This document shows positions 10,031 through 19,735 of a stretch of 64,000 nt of DNA, in pieces (the first letter of the stretch is position 1; the number at the start of each line of letters is the position of its first letter). The notes under the pieces were generated by a model that saw nothing but the letters and a program-made list of their open reading frames with translations, ran no database searches and was not told where the DNA came from. This stretch comes from UBA10649 sp963700745 (GTDB lineage Bacteria > Actinomycetota > Actinomycetes > S36-B12). The DNA lies in assembly GCA_963700745.1 (NCBI GenBank), contig CAVOYT010000012.1, positions 310,001 to 374,000 of the forward strand. The letters run 5' to 3'. Both the position numbers and the translations under genes were made by a program.

Positions 10031-11325
10031 CTAGGTGAGTGCGGTCGATGACGAGGGGAAGTCTATAGACCGGCGGCCCGACGGGCGCGATGCCTCCACC
10101 GCACCCGCCAACGCTTCGTGGGCGCCCGCGAAACGGCCCGGCTCGTCGGTGAACAGCGTCAGCAGCGGGGCGCCGGCCGAGACCACGTCCCCCGGCTTGG
10201 CGTGCAGGAGGATCCCGGCGCCTGCCGAGACCGAGTCCTCCTGGCGGGCTCGCCCGGCCCCCAGCCGCCAGGAGGCGACGCCGATGCCCATGGCGTCCAT
10301 CCTGGTGACGACGCCGTCGGTCGCCGCGTGCACGACCTCGCTGCTCGCGGGCCTTCGGAAGCGGCGCATCCGGGTCGCCGCCCTGCGCCCGCACCATGCG
10401 TTCCACACATCCATCGCCGAGCCGTCTCGGAGTGTCTCGGCGGGATCGACATCGCGGATGCCCGGCAAGGTCGAGCATCTCGCGGGCGAACAGCACGGTG
10501 ATCTCGACGACGTCGGCCGGGCCACCTCCGGCCAGCACCTCGACCGACTCGGTCACCTCGAGCGCGTTGCCCACCGCCAGGCCGAGCGGGACGTCCATGG
10601 CGGTGATCAGGGCGCGCGTCGTGACACCAGCGTCGTTGCCGATGCGGCACCATCGTCTCGGCGAGCACGCGCGACTGGGCCGGATCGGTCGTGAAGGCGC
10701 CCGACCCGGTCTTCACGTCGAGGACGAGCCCGTCCGCTCCCTCGGCGATCTTCTTGCTCATGATGCTGCTCGCGATGAGCGGGATGGACTCGACGGTCCC
10801 GGTCACGTCGCGCAGCGCGTAGAGCTTCTTGTCCGCCGGAGCGAGTTCGGCGCCCGCTGCGCAGATCACGCCGCCGACGTCGCGGAGCACGCCGCATCAT
10901 CTCGTCGTTGCTCAGCGCGGCCCGCCACCCGGGAATCGACTCGAGCTTGTCCAGGGTGCCACCCGTGTGTCCGAGCCCTCGGCCGCTCAACTGCGGCACC
11001 GCCGCGCCGCACGCCACCACGACGGGCACGAGCGGCAGGGTGATCTTGTCCCCGACGCCTCCGGTCGAGTGCTTGTCGACGGTCGGACGAGGCAGGCTGC
11101 TGAAGTCCATGCGCGTGCCCGTGTTGATCATCGCCTTGGTCCAGCGCACGATCTCCTCGTCGTTCATGCCGTTGAGCAGGATCGCCATGGCGAGTGCCGC
11201 CATCTGCTCGTCGGCGACGACTCCCCGCGTGTACGCGTCGACGACCCAGTCGATCTGATCGGGGTCAGGGCACGTCGATCACGCTTGGCCTTGATGACAT
11301 CGACGGCGGAGAACGGCTCAACCAT
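10031..11325 (-). CDS. deoA: Thymidine (pyrimidine nucleoside) phosphorylase, frameshifted
   Basis: Splits thymidine and deoxyuridine with phosphate. The family signature is clear: DKHSTGGVGDK (phosphate-binding), SGRGLGHTGGTLDKLESIPG, then SSIMSKKIAEGADGLVLDVK and KTGSGAF. The C-terminal domain contains the usual Gly/Ala-rich HAKPGDVV hairpin. Joined length ~430 residues, as in the family. Frame breaks near 11265, 10892, 10645 and 10455, and probably one close to the stop. ATG at 11325 overlaps the cdd stop by 8 bases. Product 2-deoxyribose 1-phosphate would go to the mutase and DeoC at the left of the window. Confidence 0.9.
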
Positions 11326-11752
11326 GGAAGGTCCTGTCCTCGGCCCGTTCGACCAGGTCGTCGGGGCCGAAGGCCTGCGGCAGGATCTCGTTCATCGGCA
11401 GGATGCCCTCGGGCGTCTTGAGCAGCGTGGTCGGGCGGCCGTTCTCCCACAGCAGCTGCCGGCAGCGACCGCACGGCATGAGCGACTGCCCGTGCTGGTC
11501 GACGCACGACACCGCGACGAGCTTCCCGCCACCGGTGGCGTGCAGGTGGGAGACCATGCCGCACTCGGCGCACAGGCCGACGCCGTACGCGGCGTTCTCG
11601 ACGTTGCAGCCGACCACGATCCGGCCGTCGTCGACCAGCCCGGCGACCCCGACCTTGAAGCGCGAGTAGGGCGCATAGGCGCGCCCCATGATCTGCGTCC
11701 GCGGCCGCGTCGAGGGCCGCCCAGTCGATAGTCGTGACCTGCTCGTCGGCAT
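11318..11752 (-). CDS. cdd: Cytidine deaminase
   Basis: Deaminates (deoxy)cytidine to (deoxy)uridine, feeding DeoA. Zinc-site motifs CAEC and PCGRCRQ and the substrate loop NVENAAYG are visible in a frame that encodes 144 residues, slightly long for homotetrameric Cdd. The first ~20 residues (PTSRSRLSTG...) do not fit the family. A neighbouring frame reads ADEQVTTIDWAALDAAAD, so a frame error near 11700 is likely, and the true N-terminus probably starts at the same ATG. Lies five bases downstream of the permease gene stop. Confidence 0.92.
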   Translation of the reverse strand: MPTSRSRLSTGRPSTRPRTQIMGRAYAPYSRFKVGVAGLVDDGRIVVGCNVENAAYGVGLCAECGMVSHLHATGGGKLVAVSCVDQHGQSLMPCGRCRQLLWENGRPTTLLKTPEGILPMNEILPQAFGPDDLVERAEDRTFHG

Positions 11753-11756
11753 CGTG

Positions 11757-13052
11757 CTACTGCTTCTCGTACGGCTGGCCGTCGGCCGCCGGCGGACGGG
11801 CGCGGCCGACGAGGCCGGCCACGACCACGATGGTCACCAGGTACGGCGCCATGGCCAGGAACTCGGTCGGGATCGGGATGTCCAGCAGGGCGAACTTCTG
11901 CTCCAGCGACTCCGAGAAGCCGAAGATCAGCGCAGCGCCCAGTGCCCCGATCGGGTTCCATGCTCCGAAGATCATGGCGGCGAGTCCGATGAAGCCGGTG
12001 CCGGCAGTGATGTTCTCGTCGAACCGGCCCACGGTGCCGAGCGTGAACCAGGCGCCCGCGAATCCTCCGACCATGCCGCCGTAGATCACGGACAGGTAGC
12101 GCACCTTCGCGACGTTGACGCCGAGGCTGTCCGCCGCACGCGGGTTCTCGCCCACCGACCGGGTGCGCAGACCCCAGCGGGTACGGAACAGGAAGAACGT
12201 CACCGCCCCGATGAGGACGTACATGCCGTAGACGATGATCGTCTGGTCGAAGAACATCGGCCCGATGATCGGGATGTCGGACAGCACCGGGATCGCGATC
12301 GACGGGAAGATCGGCGCGTCGTTCAGGTCCGGATTCGGGACGAGGACCTGCGCGGTGAGGAACGAGGTCAGGCCCAGGACCAGGATGTTGATCACGACGC
12401 CGATGATGATCTGGTCGACCTGGAAGTTGACGGCGAGGACCGCCAGCAGCAGGGCAAGGACGCCGCCGGTCAGGGTCGCGGCCACCAGCCCGGCCCAGCC
12501 GCCGAGCAGCGAGCCGATCACGACGCCGCTGAACGCTCCGCCGAGGAGCATGCCCTCGATGCCGATGTTCACGACGCCGGATCGCTCGCACAGGATGCCG
12601 CTCAGCGCACCGAGGGCGATCGGCGTGCAGCGCGACACGGTGGCGACGAGCATGCTGATCAGGGAGAACTGCTCCCCCGCGGTGGCCCACACCATCATGG
12701 CCATGGTGAAGACGCCGAAGGAGATCCCGAGGATCAGCGTGGACTTGCGCTGGAAGCCACGCACGAACTGCGATGCGCCGAGGAAGCCCAGCACGATGAC
12801 GATGACCCAGAGCGTGGCCTGAACGGGCACCACCAGCGCCTCGAGCTGGATCGTCTCGCCCGACCCACTGAGCCCGAAGGTGGCAACCCCCTCGGCATTG
12901 GGGATGAAGAGGACGGCCACGGCGGCCGCGAGGAGCAGCATGACGACGCCGGTGATCCGGGCGCGCCTGATCTGCGACCGCGTCAGTTCTTTCTTCCGCG
13001 GGGCGTCCTCGGCGTAGCTCTCCGTCGGAGGAGTCTCGAATGTGGCGCTCAC
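11757..13052 (-). CDS. Nucleoside ABC transporter permease 2
   Basis: 431 residues, about 8-10 hydrophobic segments, BPD_transp_2 family (same fold as the branched-chain amino acid and nucleoside permeases). Recognisable segments: ALSGILCERSGVVNIGIEG (the cytoplasmic-coupling EGMLL region) and NPRAADSLGVNV. Probably forms the membrane channel as a heterodimer with the preceding permease. GTG start overlaps that gene's stop (GTGA). The long soluble N-terminus (~40 residues, rich in charged residues) before the first helix is common in actinobacterial members. Confidence 0.9.
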   Translation of the reverse strand: MSATFETPPTESYAEDAPRKKELTRSQIRRARITGVVMLLLAAAVAVLFIPNAEGVATFGLSGSGETIQLEALVVPVQATLWVIVIVLGFLGASQFVRGFQRKSTLILGISFGVFTMAMMVWATAGEQFSLISMLVATVSRCTPIALGALSGILCERSGVVNIGIEGMLLGGAFSGVVIGSLLGGWAGLVAATLTGGVLALLLAVLAVNFQVDQIIIGVVINILVLGLTSFLTAQVLVPNPDLNDAPIFPSIAIPVLSDIPIIGPMFFDQTIIVYGMYVLIGAVTFFLFRTRWGLRTRSVGENPRAADSLGVNVAKVRYLSVIYGGMVGGFAGAWFTLGTVGRFDENITAGTGFIGLAAMIFGAWNPIGALGAALIFGFSESLEQKFALLDIPIPTEFLAMAPYLVTIVVVAGLVGRARPPAADGQPYEKQ

Positions 13053-14221
13053 GCTCCCCACCCCTTGCTGATCTGGGTCGACGAGGTGTCGATCTTCACG
13101 CGGTAGATCGCGGAGATCAGCGCCGGCGCGGCCACGAAGATGATGATGAGGGCCTGGATGACGGAGATGAGGTCGATGCCGACGTCGGCATTCGCCTGCA
13201 TGTACTGGCCACCGGCGTTCAGGCCGCCGAACAGGAAGGCCGCAGCGACGACTCCCCACGGGTTCGACCGGCCCAGTAGGGCCACCGCGATCCCGTCGAA
13301 GCCGAGTCCGGCCGAGAATCCCGGACTGGCACGGTCCAGCAGCCCCAGGACCTGGCCGGTTCCCGCGAGCCCGGCCAGGGCACCGGCGATGGTCATCACG
13401 AGGATGTACACCTTGGTGACGGACATGCCTGCGTAGCGGGCCGCGCTCGGGTTCGCGCCGACCGCCCGGAACTCGAAGCCGGTATTGGTGCGGAAGAGCA
13501 GCCACCAGATGAATGCGGCCGCGCCGATCGCGAGGAAGAGACCGGCGTGCACCTTCATCGCCGGGTCGACCCACGCCATCAGGGCCGGCAGCTCCGCGGT
13601 CTTCTCGATGGTCTTCGAGATGGGGTCGTTGCGCCCCTCGCGCTGGAACAGCGTGCTCTTCAGCAGGTAGTCGACCAGCCGGTAGGCGATGTAGTTCAGC
13701 ATGATGGTCACGATGACCTCATGCGCCCCGGTCTTGGCCTTGAGCAGGCCGGGAATGAAACCCCAGATCGCGCCGCCGATCGCGCCGGCGATGATCGCGA
13801 GCGGCAGATGCACGAACATCGGCAGGCCCGTGAAGGTGAACCCCGCAAGGACGGCGAGCATCCCGCCCATGAGGAGCTGGCCCTCGCCGCCGATGTTGAA
13901 GAGGCCGGCTCGGAACGCGATCGCGACCGCCAGGCCGGTGAAGATCAGCGGCGTCGCCTCGGTGAGGCTCTGGGAGATGGCCCGCAGCGAGCCGACCGAG
14001 CCCTCGAGCAGGGCGCGATAGGCGGCCATGGTCTCGGCGAAGCTGTATCCGGTCAGCATGATGATGATCGCGCCGATCACCAGGGCGGTGAAGACCGCCA
14101 GCGCAGGGATGACCAGGCCGGTCTTCCAGTCGGTCGCTGTCGTCAGCTTGCGGAAGAAGGACGGCCCCGGGCCGTCATCCGGCTCGATGACGGTCGAGCC
14201 GTCGGGTGACTGGATGCTCAT
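13049..14221 (-). CDS. Nucleoside ABC transporter permease 1
   Basis: 390 residues with about nine transmembrane segments, BPD_transp_2 family. The stretch FRAGLFNIGGEGQLLMGG is the conserved cytoplasmic loop of nucleoside-type (BmpC/NupP-like) permeases. GANPSAARYAGM is also typical. ATG overlaps the ATPase stop by ATGA, and its own stop overlaps the next permease start, so ATPase and both permeases are translationally coupled. Partner of the BMP lipoprotein encoded upstream. Confidence 0.9.
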   Translation of the reverse strand: MSIQSPDGSTVIEPDDGPGPSFFRKLTTATDWKTGLVIPALAVFTALVIGAIIIMLTGYSFAETMAAYRALLEGSVGSLRAISQSLTEATPLIFTGLAVAIAFRAGLFNIGGEGQLLMGGMLAVLAGFTFTGLPMFVHLPLAIIAGAIGGAIWGFIPGLLKAKTGAHEVIVTIMLNYIAYRLVDYLLKSTLFQREGRNDPISKTIEKTAELPALMAWVDPAMKVHAGLFLAIGAAAFIWWLLFRTNTGFEFRAVGANPSAARYAGMSVTKVYILVMTIAGALAGLAGTGQVLGLLDRASPGFSAGLGFDGIAVALLGRSNPWGVVAAAFLFGGLNAGGQYMQANADVGIDLISVIQALIIIFVAAPALISAIYRVKIDTSSTQISKGWGA

Positions 14222-15723
14222 GCGGCCTTCCCTGCCATGAAGAGGCCGACCTCGGTCGGGGTCGTCTCCGAGGCCTTGCGTTCCGCCACGATCTTGCCGT
14301 CGAACATGATCAGGATCCGGTCGGACAGCGCGAAGATCTCGTCCAGCTCCGTGGAGACGATGAGGATCGCCTTGCCCTCGTCTCGCTTGCGCACGATCTG
14401 CTCGTGGATGTACTCGATGGAGCCGACGTCGATCCCGCGGGTCGGCTGGGCACACAGCACCAATGGCACATCCCGGCTGAATTCACGGGCGACGATCATC
14501 TTCTGCGCGTTGCCGCCGGACAGCGCCCCGGCAGTGTTCTCGATGATGGGCGGGCGGACGTCGTAGTCGTCGACCAGCCGCACCGCTGAGTCCCTGATTG
14601 CACCACGATCGAGGACCCCCCGATTGGAGAACGGCGGCGCGTAGTACGAGTCGAGCACGAGGTTCTCAGAAATGGTGAAGGCACCGACCATCCCCATGTG
14701 GTTTCGATCCTCCGGCACGTGGGCGATCCCGGCCGCGTGGCGTTCCCGCGGGGAGTAGTGGGTGATGTCCTCACCCAGCATCTCGATCCGGCCCGAGTCG
14801 ATGGGCAGCAGCCCGGTGATGGCCTCCACCAACTCGGTCTGACCGTTGCCCTGGATGCCCGCGACTCCGACGATCTCCCCCGCACGGACGGTCAGGTTGA
14901 TGCCCTCGAGGAGTGCCCGGCCGTACTCGTCGACCATCTTGACCTCATGGAGTTGCAGCACATCCTCTCCCGGCTCGGAGGCGGTCTTGTCGACCACCAG
15001 GTCGATCTCCCGGCCCACCATCATCGAGGCGAGGAGCTCGGGCGTTGCGGTCGCAGGATCGGCATGACCGGAGACCTTCCCATCGCGCAGGACGGTGATG
15101 TCGTCCGCGATCGCGAGGGCCTCCTTGAGCTTGTGGGTGATGAAGATGATGGTCGCCCCCCGGCCCTTCAGCTCGGCGACGATGCCGAAGAACTCGTCGA
15201 CCTCCTGGGGGGTGAGCACGGCGGTCGGCTCGTCGAAGACGAGGATCTTGGCGCCTCGCAGCAGGACCTTGATGATCTCCACGCGCTGCTGGATCCCGAC
15301 CGGGAGGTCCTCGACCATCGCGTCGGGGTCGACGGCGAGTCCGTACCGCTCGGAGATGTCGCGGACCTCCGTGCGCGCCTCCTTGCGATTCATGATCCCC
15401 GGCCCGGTGACCGGTTCGACCCCGAGGACGACGTTCTCCCACACCGAGAACACGGGGACGAGCATGAAGTGCTGGTGGACCATGCCGATACCGGCAGTGA
15501 TGGCATCGCCCGGGTCATGGAACGACTGCACGACGCCGTCGATCACGATCTCCCCGGCGTCCGGCGTGTACAGGCCGGAGAGGACGTTCATCAGGGTGCT
15601 CTTGCCCGCCCCGTTCTCTCCGATCAGCGCCAGCACCTTCCCCGAACGCGCCGTCAACGACACGTCATCGTTGGCGAGCACACCAGGGAACTGCTTGCTG
15701 ATGCCCCGAAGTTCGAGCTCCAT
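14218..15723 (-). CDS. Nucleoside ABC transporter ATPase (tandem nucleotide-binding domains)
   Basis: 501 residues with two ABC cassettes. First: Walker A GENGAGKST near residue 37, signature VGIQQRVEI, Walker B ILVFDEPTA, switch His in ITHK. The second cassette is degenerate, as usual in this family: its Walker A is IQGNGQTEL (no Lys), signature LSGGNAQK, and Walker B is VLCAQPTRG with Q replacing the catalytic Glu. So only the first site is likely to hydrolyse ATP. Matches the NupO/BmpB type that energises nucleoside uptake. Start chosen at ATG 15723, just before the conserved ELELRGISK. Confidence 0.93.
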   Translation of the reverse strand: MELELRGISKQFPGVLANDDVSLTARSGKVLALIGENGAGKSTLMNVLSGLYTPDAGEIVIDGVVQSFHDPGDAITAGIGMVHQHFMLVPVFSVWENVVLGVEPVTGPGIMNRKEARTEVRDISERYGLAVDPDAMVEDLPVGIQQRVEIIKVLLRGAKILVFDEPTAVLTPQEVDEFFGIVAELKGRGATIIFITHKLKEALAIADDITVLRDGKVSGHADPATATPELLASMMVGREIDLVVDKTASEPGEDVLQLHEVKMVDEYGRALLEGINLTVRAGEIVGVAGIQGNGQTELVEAITGLLPIDSGRIEMLGEDITHYSPRERHAAGIAHVPEDRNHMGMVGAFTISENLVLDSYYAPPFSNRGVLDRGAIRDSAVRLVDDYDVRPPIIENTAGALSGGNAQKMIVAREFSRDVPLVLCAQPTRGIDVGSIEYIHEQIVRKRDEGKAILIVSTELDEIFALSDRILIMFDGKIVAERKASETTPTEVGLFMAGKAA

Positions 15724-15780
15724 CTCACGTCCTCGTCCAAGGGTCGGGATCGACGGTCCAAACCTAGTACCCCAAGACGA

Positions 15781-15810
15781 AGGGAGGGGTCCGTTTCCGG
15801 ACCCCTCCCT
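15781..15810. terminator. Strong hairpin between the BMP lipoprotein and ABC genes
   Basis: A perfect 13-bp stem (AGGGAGGGGTCCG) with a TTTC loop. It lies 26 bases past the BMP gene stop and 58 bases before the ATPase start, both on the minus strand. There is no clear U-run, so it may act as an mRNA-stabilising hairpin or partial terminator. Either would give more binding protein than transporter core. Confidence 0.75.
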
Positions 15811-15835
15811 CACGCTGCGTGCTGCGTGGTTGCGA

Positions 15836-16975
15836 CTAGCTCTTGACGTCGATCGAGCCGTCGATGATTCCGGCGCTGATCGCGTCCAGCTGGTCCTTGA
15901 GCTCGTGCGGCACGGACGCGTCCATGTCGTGGAAGGGAGCCAGGCCGACGCCACCGTTCTCCAGCGTGCCGACCGTGACGCCACCGGCGAAGGTGCCGTC
16001 GACCACGGACTGGATCGCATTGAACGTCGTGACGTCCATGTTCTTCAGCACCGAGGTCAGGTAGACGCCCTGGTTGGCGGTGTCGGACTCGAACTGGTCG
16101 CTGTCGACGCCGATGATCATGAGCTTGTCGGTGCCGAGCTCGCTGGCCAGAGCCGCCGAGCCGAGGCCGACCGGGCCGGCGACGGGCATGACGATGTCGG
16201 CGCCCTCATCGACCAGGTTCTGAGCGAAGGTACGGCCGTCATCGAGGCTCTCGAAGTTCTCGGTGAACAGGCCCTTCTGCTTGGCCGGATCCCAACCGAT
16301 GACCTTGACGTCTGTCCCGTTGTCGGCGTTGTACTTCTGGACGCCGTAGTAGAAGCCGTCCATGAAGATCGTCACCGGCGGGATGTTGATGCCGCCGAAG
16401 GTGCCGACCGAGCCGGTCTTCGACATGCCCGCAGCAAGGTAGCCCGCGAGGTACGCGGCCTCGTCGGTGTTGAACACCTGGCCGAGCACGTTGTTGTTCG
16501 TGATGTCGCCGTCGGCGTATGCGTAGTCGACGATCGTGAACGGTGTGTCCGGATTGGCGTTGGCGGCTTCCATTGTCGCGTCGCCGAGCAGGAAGCCGAC
16601 GGTGACGATGATTCCACAGCCCTGGTCGATGAACGACTGGATATTGGTCGCGTAGTCCGTCTCGGCCTGCGACTCGAGGACGGCACCCTCAACGAGACCC
16701 GCCGCCACTGCGTCCTGGACGCCCTTGTAGGCCTTCTGGTTGAAGCCCTTGTCGTCGACGCCACCGATATCGGTGACTTCGCAGGCCTTGATCATCGCGG
16801 CCGTGGTGTCGCCTTCGGCCGAGGCCTCGGCCGAGGCCTCCATGGACTCCTCGGCGGCCGCGCTGCTGGCCGCGGGAGCACTGGACTCCTCGGTGGTGCT
16901 GCTCGAGCTGCACCCGGCCAGCGCTAGCGCCGATACGGCGACAACCGCCGCGGCGAACTTGAGATTGGTCTTCAA
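15836..16975 (-). CDS. BMP-family nucleoside-binding lipoprotein
   Basis: 379 residues. Lipoprotein signal peptide with lipobox LALAGC, so Cys about 22 is the lipidation site. It is followed by a Ser/Ala/Glu-rich linker of ~35 residues, then the BMP domain starting at ACEVTDIGGVDDKGFNQ. Further family marks: AAYLAGYLAAGMSKTG and VGTFGGINIPPV. Extracytoplasmic receptor for the ABC transporter encoded downstream; substrates in this family are mainly nucleosides (PnrA/BmpA type), which fits the operon. Start is TTG: no ATG or GTG fits, and AAGGAG lies five to six bases upstream. Confidence 0.93.
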   Translation of the reverse strand: MKTNLKFAAAVVAVSALALAGCSSSSTTEESSAPAASSAAAEESMEASAEASAEGDTTAAMIKACEVTDIGGVDDKGFNQKAYKGVQDAVAAGLVEGAVLESQAETDYATNIQSFIDQGCGIIVTVGFLLGDATMEAANANPDTPFTIVDYAYADGDITNNNVLGQVFNTDEAAYLAGYLAAGMSKTGSVGTFGGINIPPVTIFMDGFYYGVQKYNADNGTDVKVIGWDPAKQKGLFTENFESLDDGRTFAQNLVDEGADIVMPVAGPVGLGSAALASELGTDKLMIIGVDSDQFESDTANQGVYLTSVLKNMDVTTFNAIQSVVDGTFAGGVTVGTLENGGVGLAPFHDMDASVPHELKDQLDAISAGIIDGSIDVKS

Positions 16976-17119
16976 TGTTTCTCCTTGTTTGGTGGCAGGT
17001 CGCCGTGTTGGCGCACGCACATGCGACCACCCTAACCGGACCGCTCACCCAACATCCAACGGCGACCGGCAGGGACGAAAATCGTTACCGCACGTTCACA
17101 ATCGGTCCTGTGACGCCAG
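16976..17119 (-). promoter_or_regulatory. Leader/promoter region of the nucleoside uptake operon
   Basis: 144 bases between the nucleoside hydrolase stop and the BMP TTG start, both minus strand. It holds the AAGGAG ribosome-binding site at the BMP end. A short inverted pair TGTGACGCCAGTCACG around 17109-17124 spans the hydrolase stop. I cannot assign a -35/-10 pair with confidence. Long enough for a separate promoter for the transporter operon. Confidence 0.4.
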
Positions 17120-18097
17120 TCACGGAAGTGCGGCCACGTGGTCCAGGAGCAGCGTCACGAAACGGTCACGGTCGATGCCCAGGCCGACGCTCGCCGTGGG
17201 CTCCAGTCCGGTTACCCCCCATCGGTCGGCGACCGTCCGCCCGAGGCAGAGCGGGGATTGCGTTTCGATCTGAACATTCATCGGCTGCGTGGACACCAGG
17301 GTCGGATCGATCAGGTGGGCGATCGTGACGGCGTCGTGGATCGGGCCGCCCTCCCAGCCGAACCGTCGCTGGTGGAACCCGACGAAGTGGTCGAGGAGCT
17401 CCGCGACGAACAGGCCCGCCCTGCCCGTTCCCCGCAGGGCATCGGCGTGCTCATCGGTCAGCCAGGCCTGATGCGTGACCTCGAGGCCGATCATGGTGAG
17501 GGGGATCCGGTCCCCTCGAGCCGCAGATCCCGCCGGGCACGCGTGCCGGAACACGATGTCTGCCGCATGCGGATCGACCCAGATGTTGAACTCGGCCGCC
17601 GGCGTCCAGTTGCCGAGGTCGACTGCGCCCCCCATGATCACCATCTCCCGGATGCGTGAGCGAAGGTGCGGCAGCCGTTCGACGACGTCCGCCATGGTGG
17701 TCAGGGGTCCGGTCGCCACCAGGGTGATCGGTTCAGCGGCATCGAGCAGCACCTGCTCGATCACCTCAATCGCCGGGGCGTCGAGCGCCGATCGACTCGG
17801 CTCCTTGGGCAACGGGCCCGCGAGGCCGCTGTCGCCATGCATGACAGCGGCGGTGGACAGGTCCCGCACGCGCGGCCGATCGTTGCCGGCAGCCACCGGG
17901 ATGTCCGCCCGGCCGACCATGTCCAGGACGCGCAGCGCGTTGCGGGTGGTGTGGTCGAGCGTGGCGTTGCCGGCGACTGTGGTGACCGCCCTCACGTCAA
18001 TGCCCGGATCCGAGACGGCGAGCATGATCGCGATGGCGTCGTCGTGACCCGGGTCGCAGTCGAGGACGATGGGGCGGGGCCGGCCCTCCTGCTCCAT
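17120..18097 (-). CDS. Nucleoside hydrolase (IU-NH family)
   Basis: 325 residues. Calcium-binding N-terminal motif DCDPGHDDA is intact, as are TVAGNATLDHTTRNAL and the GGAVDLGNWTPAAEFNIWVDPHAA block. HDAVTIAHLIDP supplies the late catalytic His/Asp. It hydrolyses ribonucleosides to base and ribose, a phosphate-independent alternative to PNP. About a dozen extra residues near 17500-17540 (after the ADIVFRHA segment) do not fit the family and could hide a pair of compensating indels. Start ATG at 18097. It stands directly upstream of the nucleoside transporter operon on the same strand. Confidence 0.9.
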   Translation of the reverse strand: MEQEGRPRPIVLDCDPGHDDAIAIMLAVSDPGIDVRAVTTVAGNATLDHTTRNALRVLDMVGRADIPVAAGNDRPRVRDLSTAAVMHGDSGLAGPLPKEPSRSALDAPAIEVIEQVLLDAAEPITLVATGPLTTMADVVERLPHLRSRIREMVIMGGAVDLGNWTPAAEFNIWVDPHAADIVFRHACPAGSAARGDRIPLTMIGLEVTHQAWLTDEHADALRGTGRAGLFVAELLDHFVGFHQRRFGWEGGPIHDAVTIAHLIDPTLVSTQPMNVQIETQSPLCLGRTVADRWGVTGLEPTASVGLGIDRDRFVTLLLDHVAALP

Positions 18098-18104
18098 GCC
18101 TCTC

Positions 18105-19673
18105 CTAGCCGGTCGCGACGCGCATGAGCGTGTCCGCCGCCTCACCGTCGCCGAGGTCGAGGTGCAGCCGGCTGACCTGGCCCGACCCCGCCGAGAACGT
18201 GACCAGGAACTCGGTCGGCCAGTCCCCGGGCTCGATCCGACCCACGAAGGTGTCGCCGGTCCAGGGCCGTAGCGGCACGACCACCCGGTCCGGCCCCATG
18301 ACGAGCTGTAGCCGTCCGCCCGAGGTTCGGACCAGCACGTCACCGAAGTACCCGTTCGTGTAGGTGCCGACGTAGGCGGGGAGAGGTCGGGGCCGCTTGG
18401 CGTCAGTCGGCCGGCTGGCGGGCGCGAGGGCGGTGTTCGGCGCGTATGTCGGGGCGAAGAGCGCAGAGACGACCGGCAGCCAGTCCTGCGTGATCGCGCC
18501 GGTCTCGACGATGTCGGCGAAGGTCGCAGCGATCGCCTCGGGAAGCCCCACGAAGGCGTTCGAGAGCACGACGATGCCGAGCCGCTCCTTCGGGAGCATG
18601 AGGTACGTCGTACCGGCGCCGGCCGAGAAAGCTCCGGAGTGCGTGAGCCGCATCTGGCCGCTCTGGTCGACGGTGACGCCCATGCCGGACCCGTACCAGC
18701 GAGGGACGAAGGCCGCATCGACCACCGGCGTGGTCCGGATCTGCGCGGTCTGGGCCTTGGCCAGTGCGCGCGACGCCACCACCTGGCGCCCGCCGAACCT
18801 CCCGTGGTCCATCTCCATCCGCATCCACCGACTCATGTCCAGGACGGTGCTGCTGACCCCTCCGGCGGGTGATTGGGCATCAGGCATGCGGGTGTACTTG
18901 GAGACGAAGGAGCCTGCGATCGGCACATGAAGCGACGCTCGGTCCGACTCCTTGACGAAGTCGGAGTACCGGGAGGAGGTCGACGACATGCCAAGGGGGT
19001 CGTAGATGAGGTCCTGGGAGAGGGAGGCCCAGTCCTTGCCGGCGGCCTCGGCGACCGCTTCAGCTCCGGCAGTGAGCCCGAAGTTCGTATAGAGGTGCTC
19101 GGTGCGGAACGGGATCAGGGGCAGGTACTTCAGGCGTTCGAGGATCTGTCGACGGCTGTACCCGATTCCCTCGAGCACATCACCGGCCTGGTGCGGCAGG
19201 CCGCTGGTCATGGCGTACATGTCCGCGATGGTGGCGTTGCCGGTCACGTAGGGGTCCGCGAGCTTGAACCAGGGAAGGTGGCTGACCACCGGGTCCTTCC
19301 ACCGAACGACCCCCTTGCCGACTGCCGCCGCGACGACGGATGCGCCAACGGACTTCGACACCGACGCAAGCTGGAAGACCGTGTCCGCCGAGACGGGTGC
19401 CCGCGTGTCCACGTCGCGGACGCCGAAGCCCTTCGCGTACAGCAGGTCGTCGCCATGCACGACCGCAACGGCGGCGCCGGGGACGCCGCTGCGCGCCAGC
19501 ATGTCGGTGGTGATCGCGTCGAGCTGACCCACCGCGTCGGCGATGCGAGCGTCGACCTCGTCGGCCGCCCGAGGAAGGGGCGCCGCAGACGCGGGGGCAC
19601 CGGGGGCGAGGAGCAGGCCGACGGCGAGGCCGGCGGTCAGCGGGATCGACAGGAGGCGCGCCAAAGGGGTCAT
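18105..19673 (-). CDS. Secreted serine hydrolase, class C beta-lactamase/esterase family
   Basis: 522 residues. N-terminal signal peptide (LLSIPLTAGLAVGLLLAPG, cleavage likely after ASA). The nucleophile motif is SVSK (SxxK) and the second motif YTNFG (YxN), as in AmpC/EstB-type serine hydrolases. A C-terminal beta-rich domain from about residue 390 (PLPAYVGTYTNGYFG) matches the DUF3471-like extension. Exported peptidase or esterase; substrate unknown. Start chosen at ATG 19673 because it puts the charged n-region just before the hydrophobic core. Confidence 0.88.
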   Translation of the reverse strand: MTPLARLLSIPLTAGLAVGLLLAPGAPASAAPLPRAADEVDARIADAVGQLDAITTDMLARSGVPGAAVAVVHGDDLLYAKGFGVRDVDTRAPVSADTVFQLASVSKSVGASVVAAAVGKGVVRWKDPVVSHLPWFKLADPYVTGNATIADMYAMTSGLPHQAGDVLEGIGYSRRQILERLKYLPLIPFRTEHLYTNFGLTAGAEAVAEAAGKDWASLSQDLIYDPLGMSSTSSRYSDFVKESDRASLHVPIAGSFVSKYTRMPDAQSPAGGVSSTVLDMSRWMRMEMDHGRFGGRQVVASRALAKAQTAQIRTTPVVDAAFVPRWYGSGMGVTVDQSGQMRLTHSGAFSAGAGTTYLMLPKERLGIVVLSNAFVGLPEAIAATFADIVETGAITQDWLPVVSALFAPTYAPNTALAPASRPTDAKRPRPLPAYVGTYTNGYFGDVLVRTSGGRLQLVMGPDRVVVPLRPWTGDTFVGRIEPGDWPTEFLVTFSAGSGQVSRLHLDLGDGEAADTLMRVATG

Positions 19674-19735
19674 TTCGTCACAATAGTCCGGCCGGCAAGC
19701 GTCACCCGTCCGACGAAGCCGTCCGGTACCCCGCC

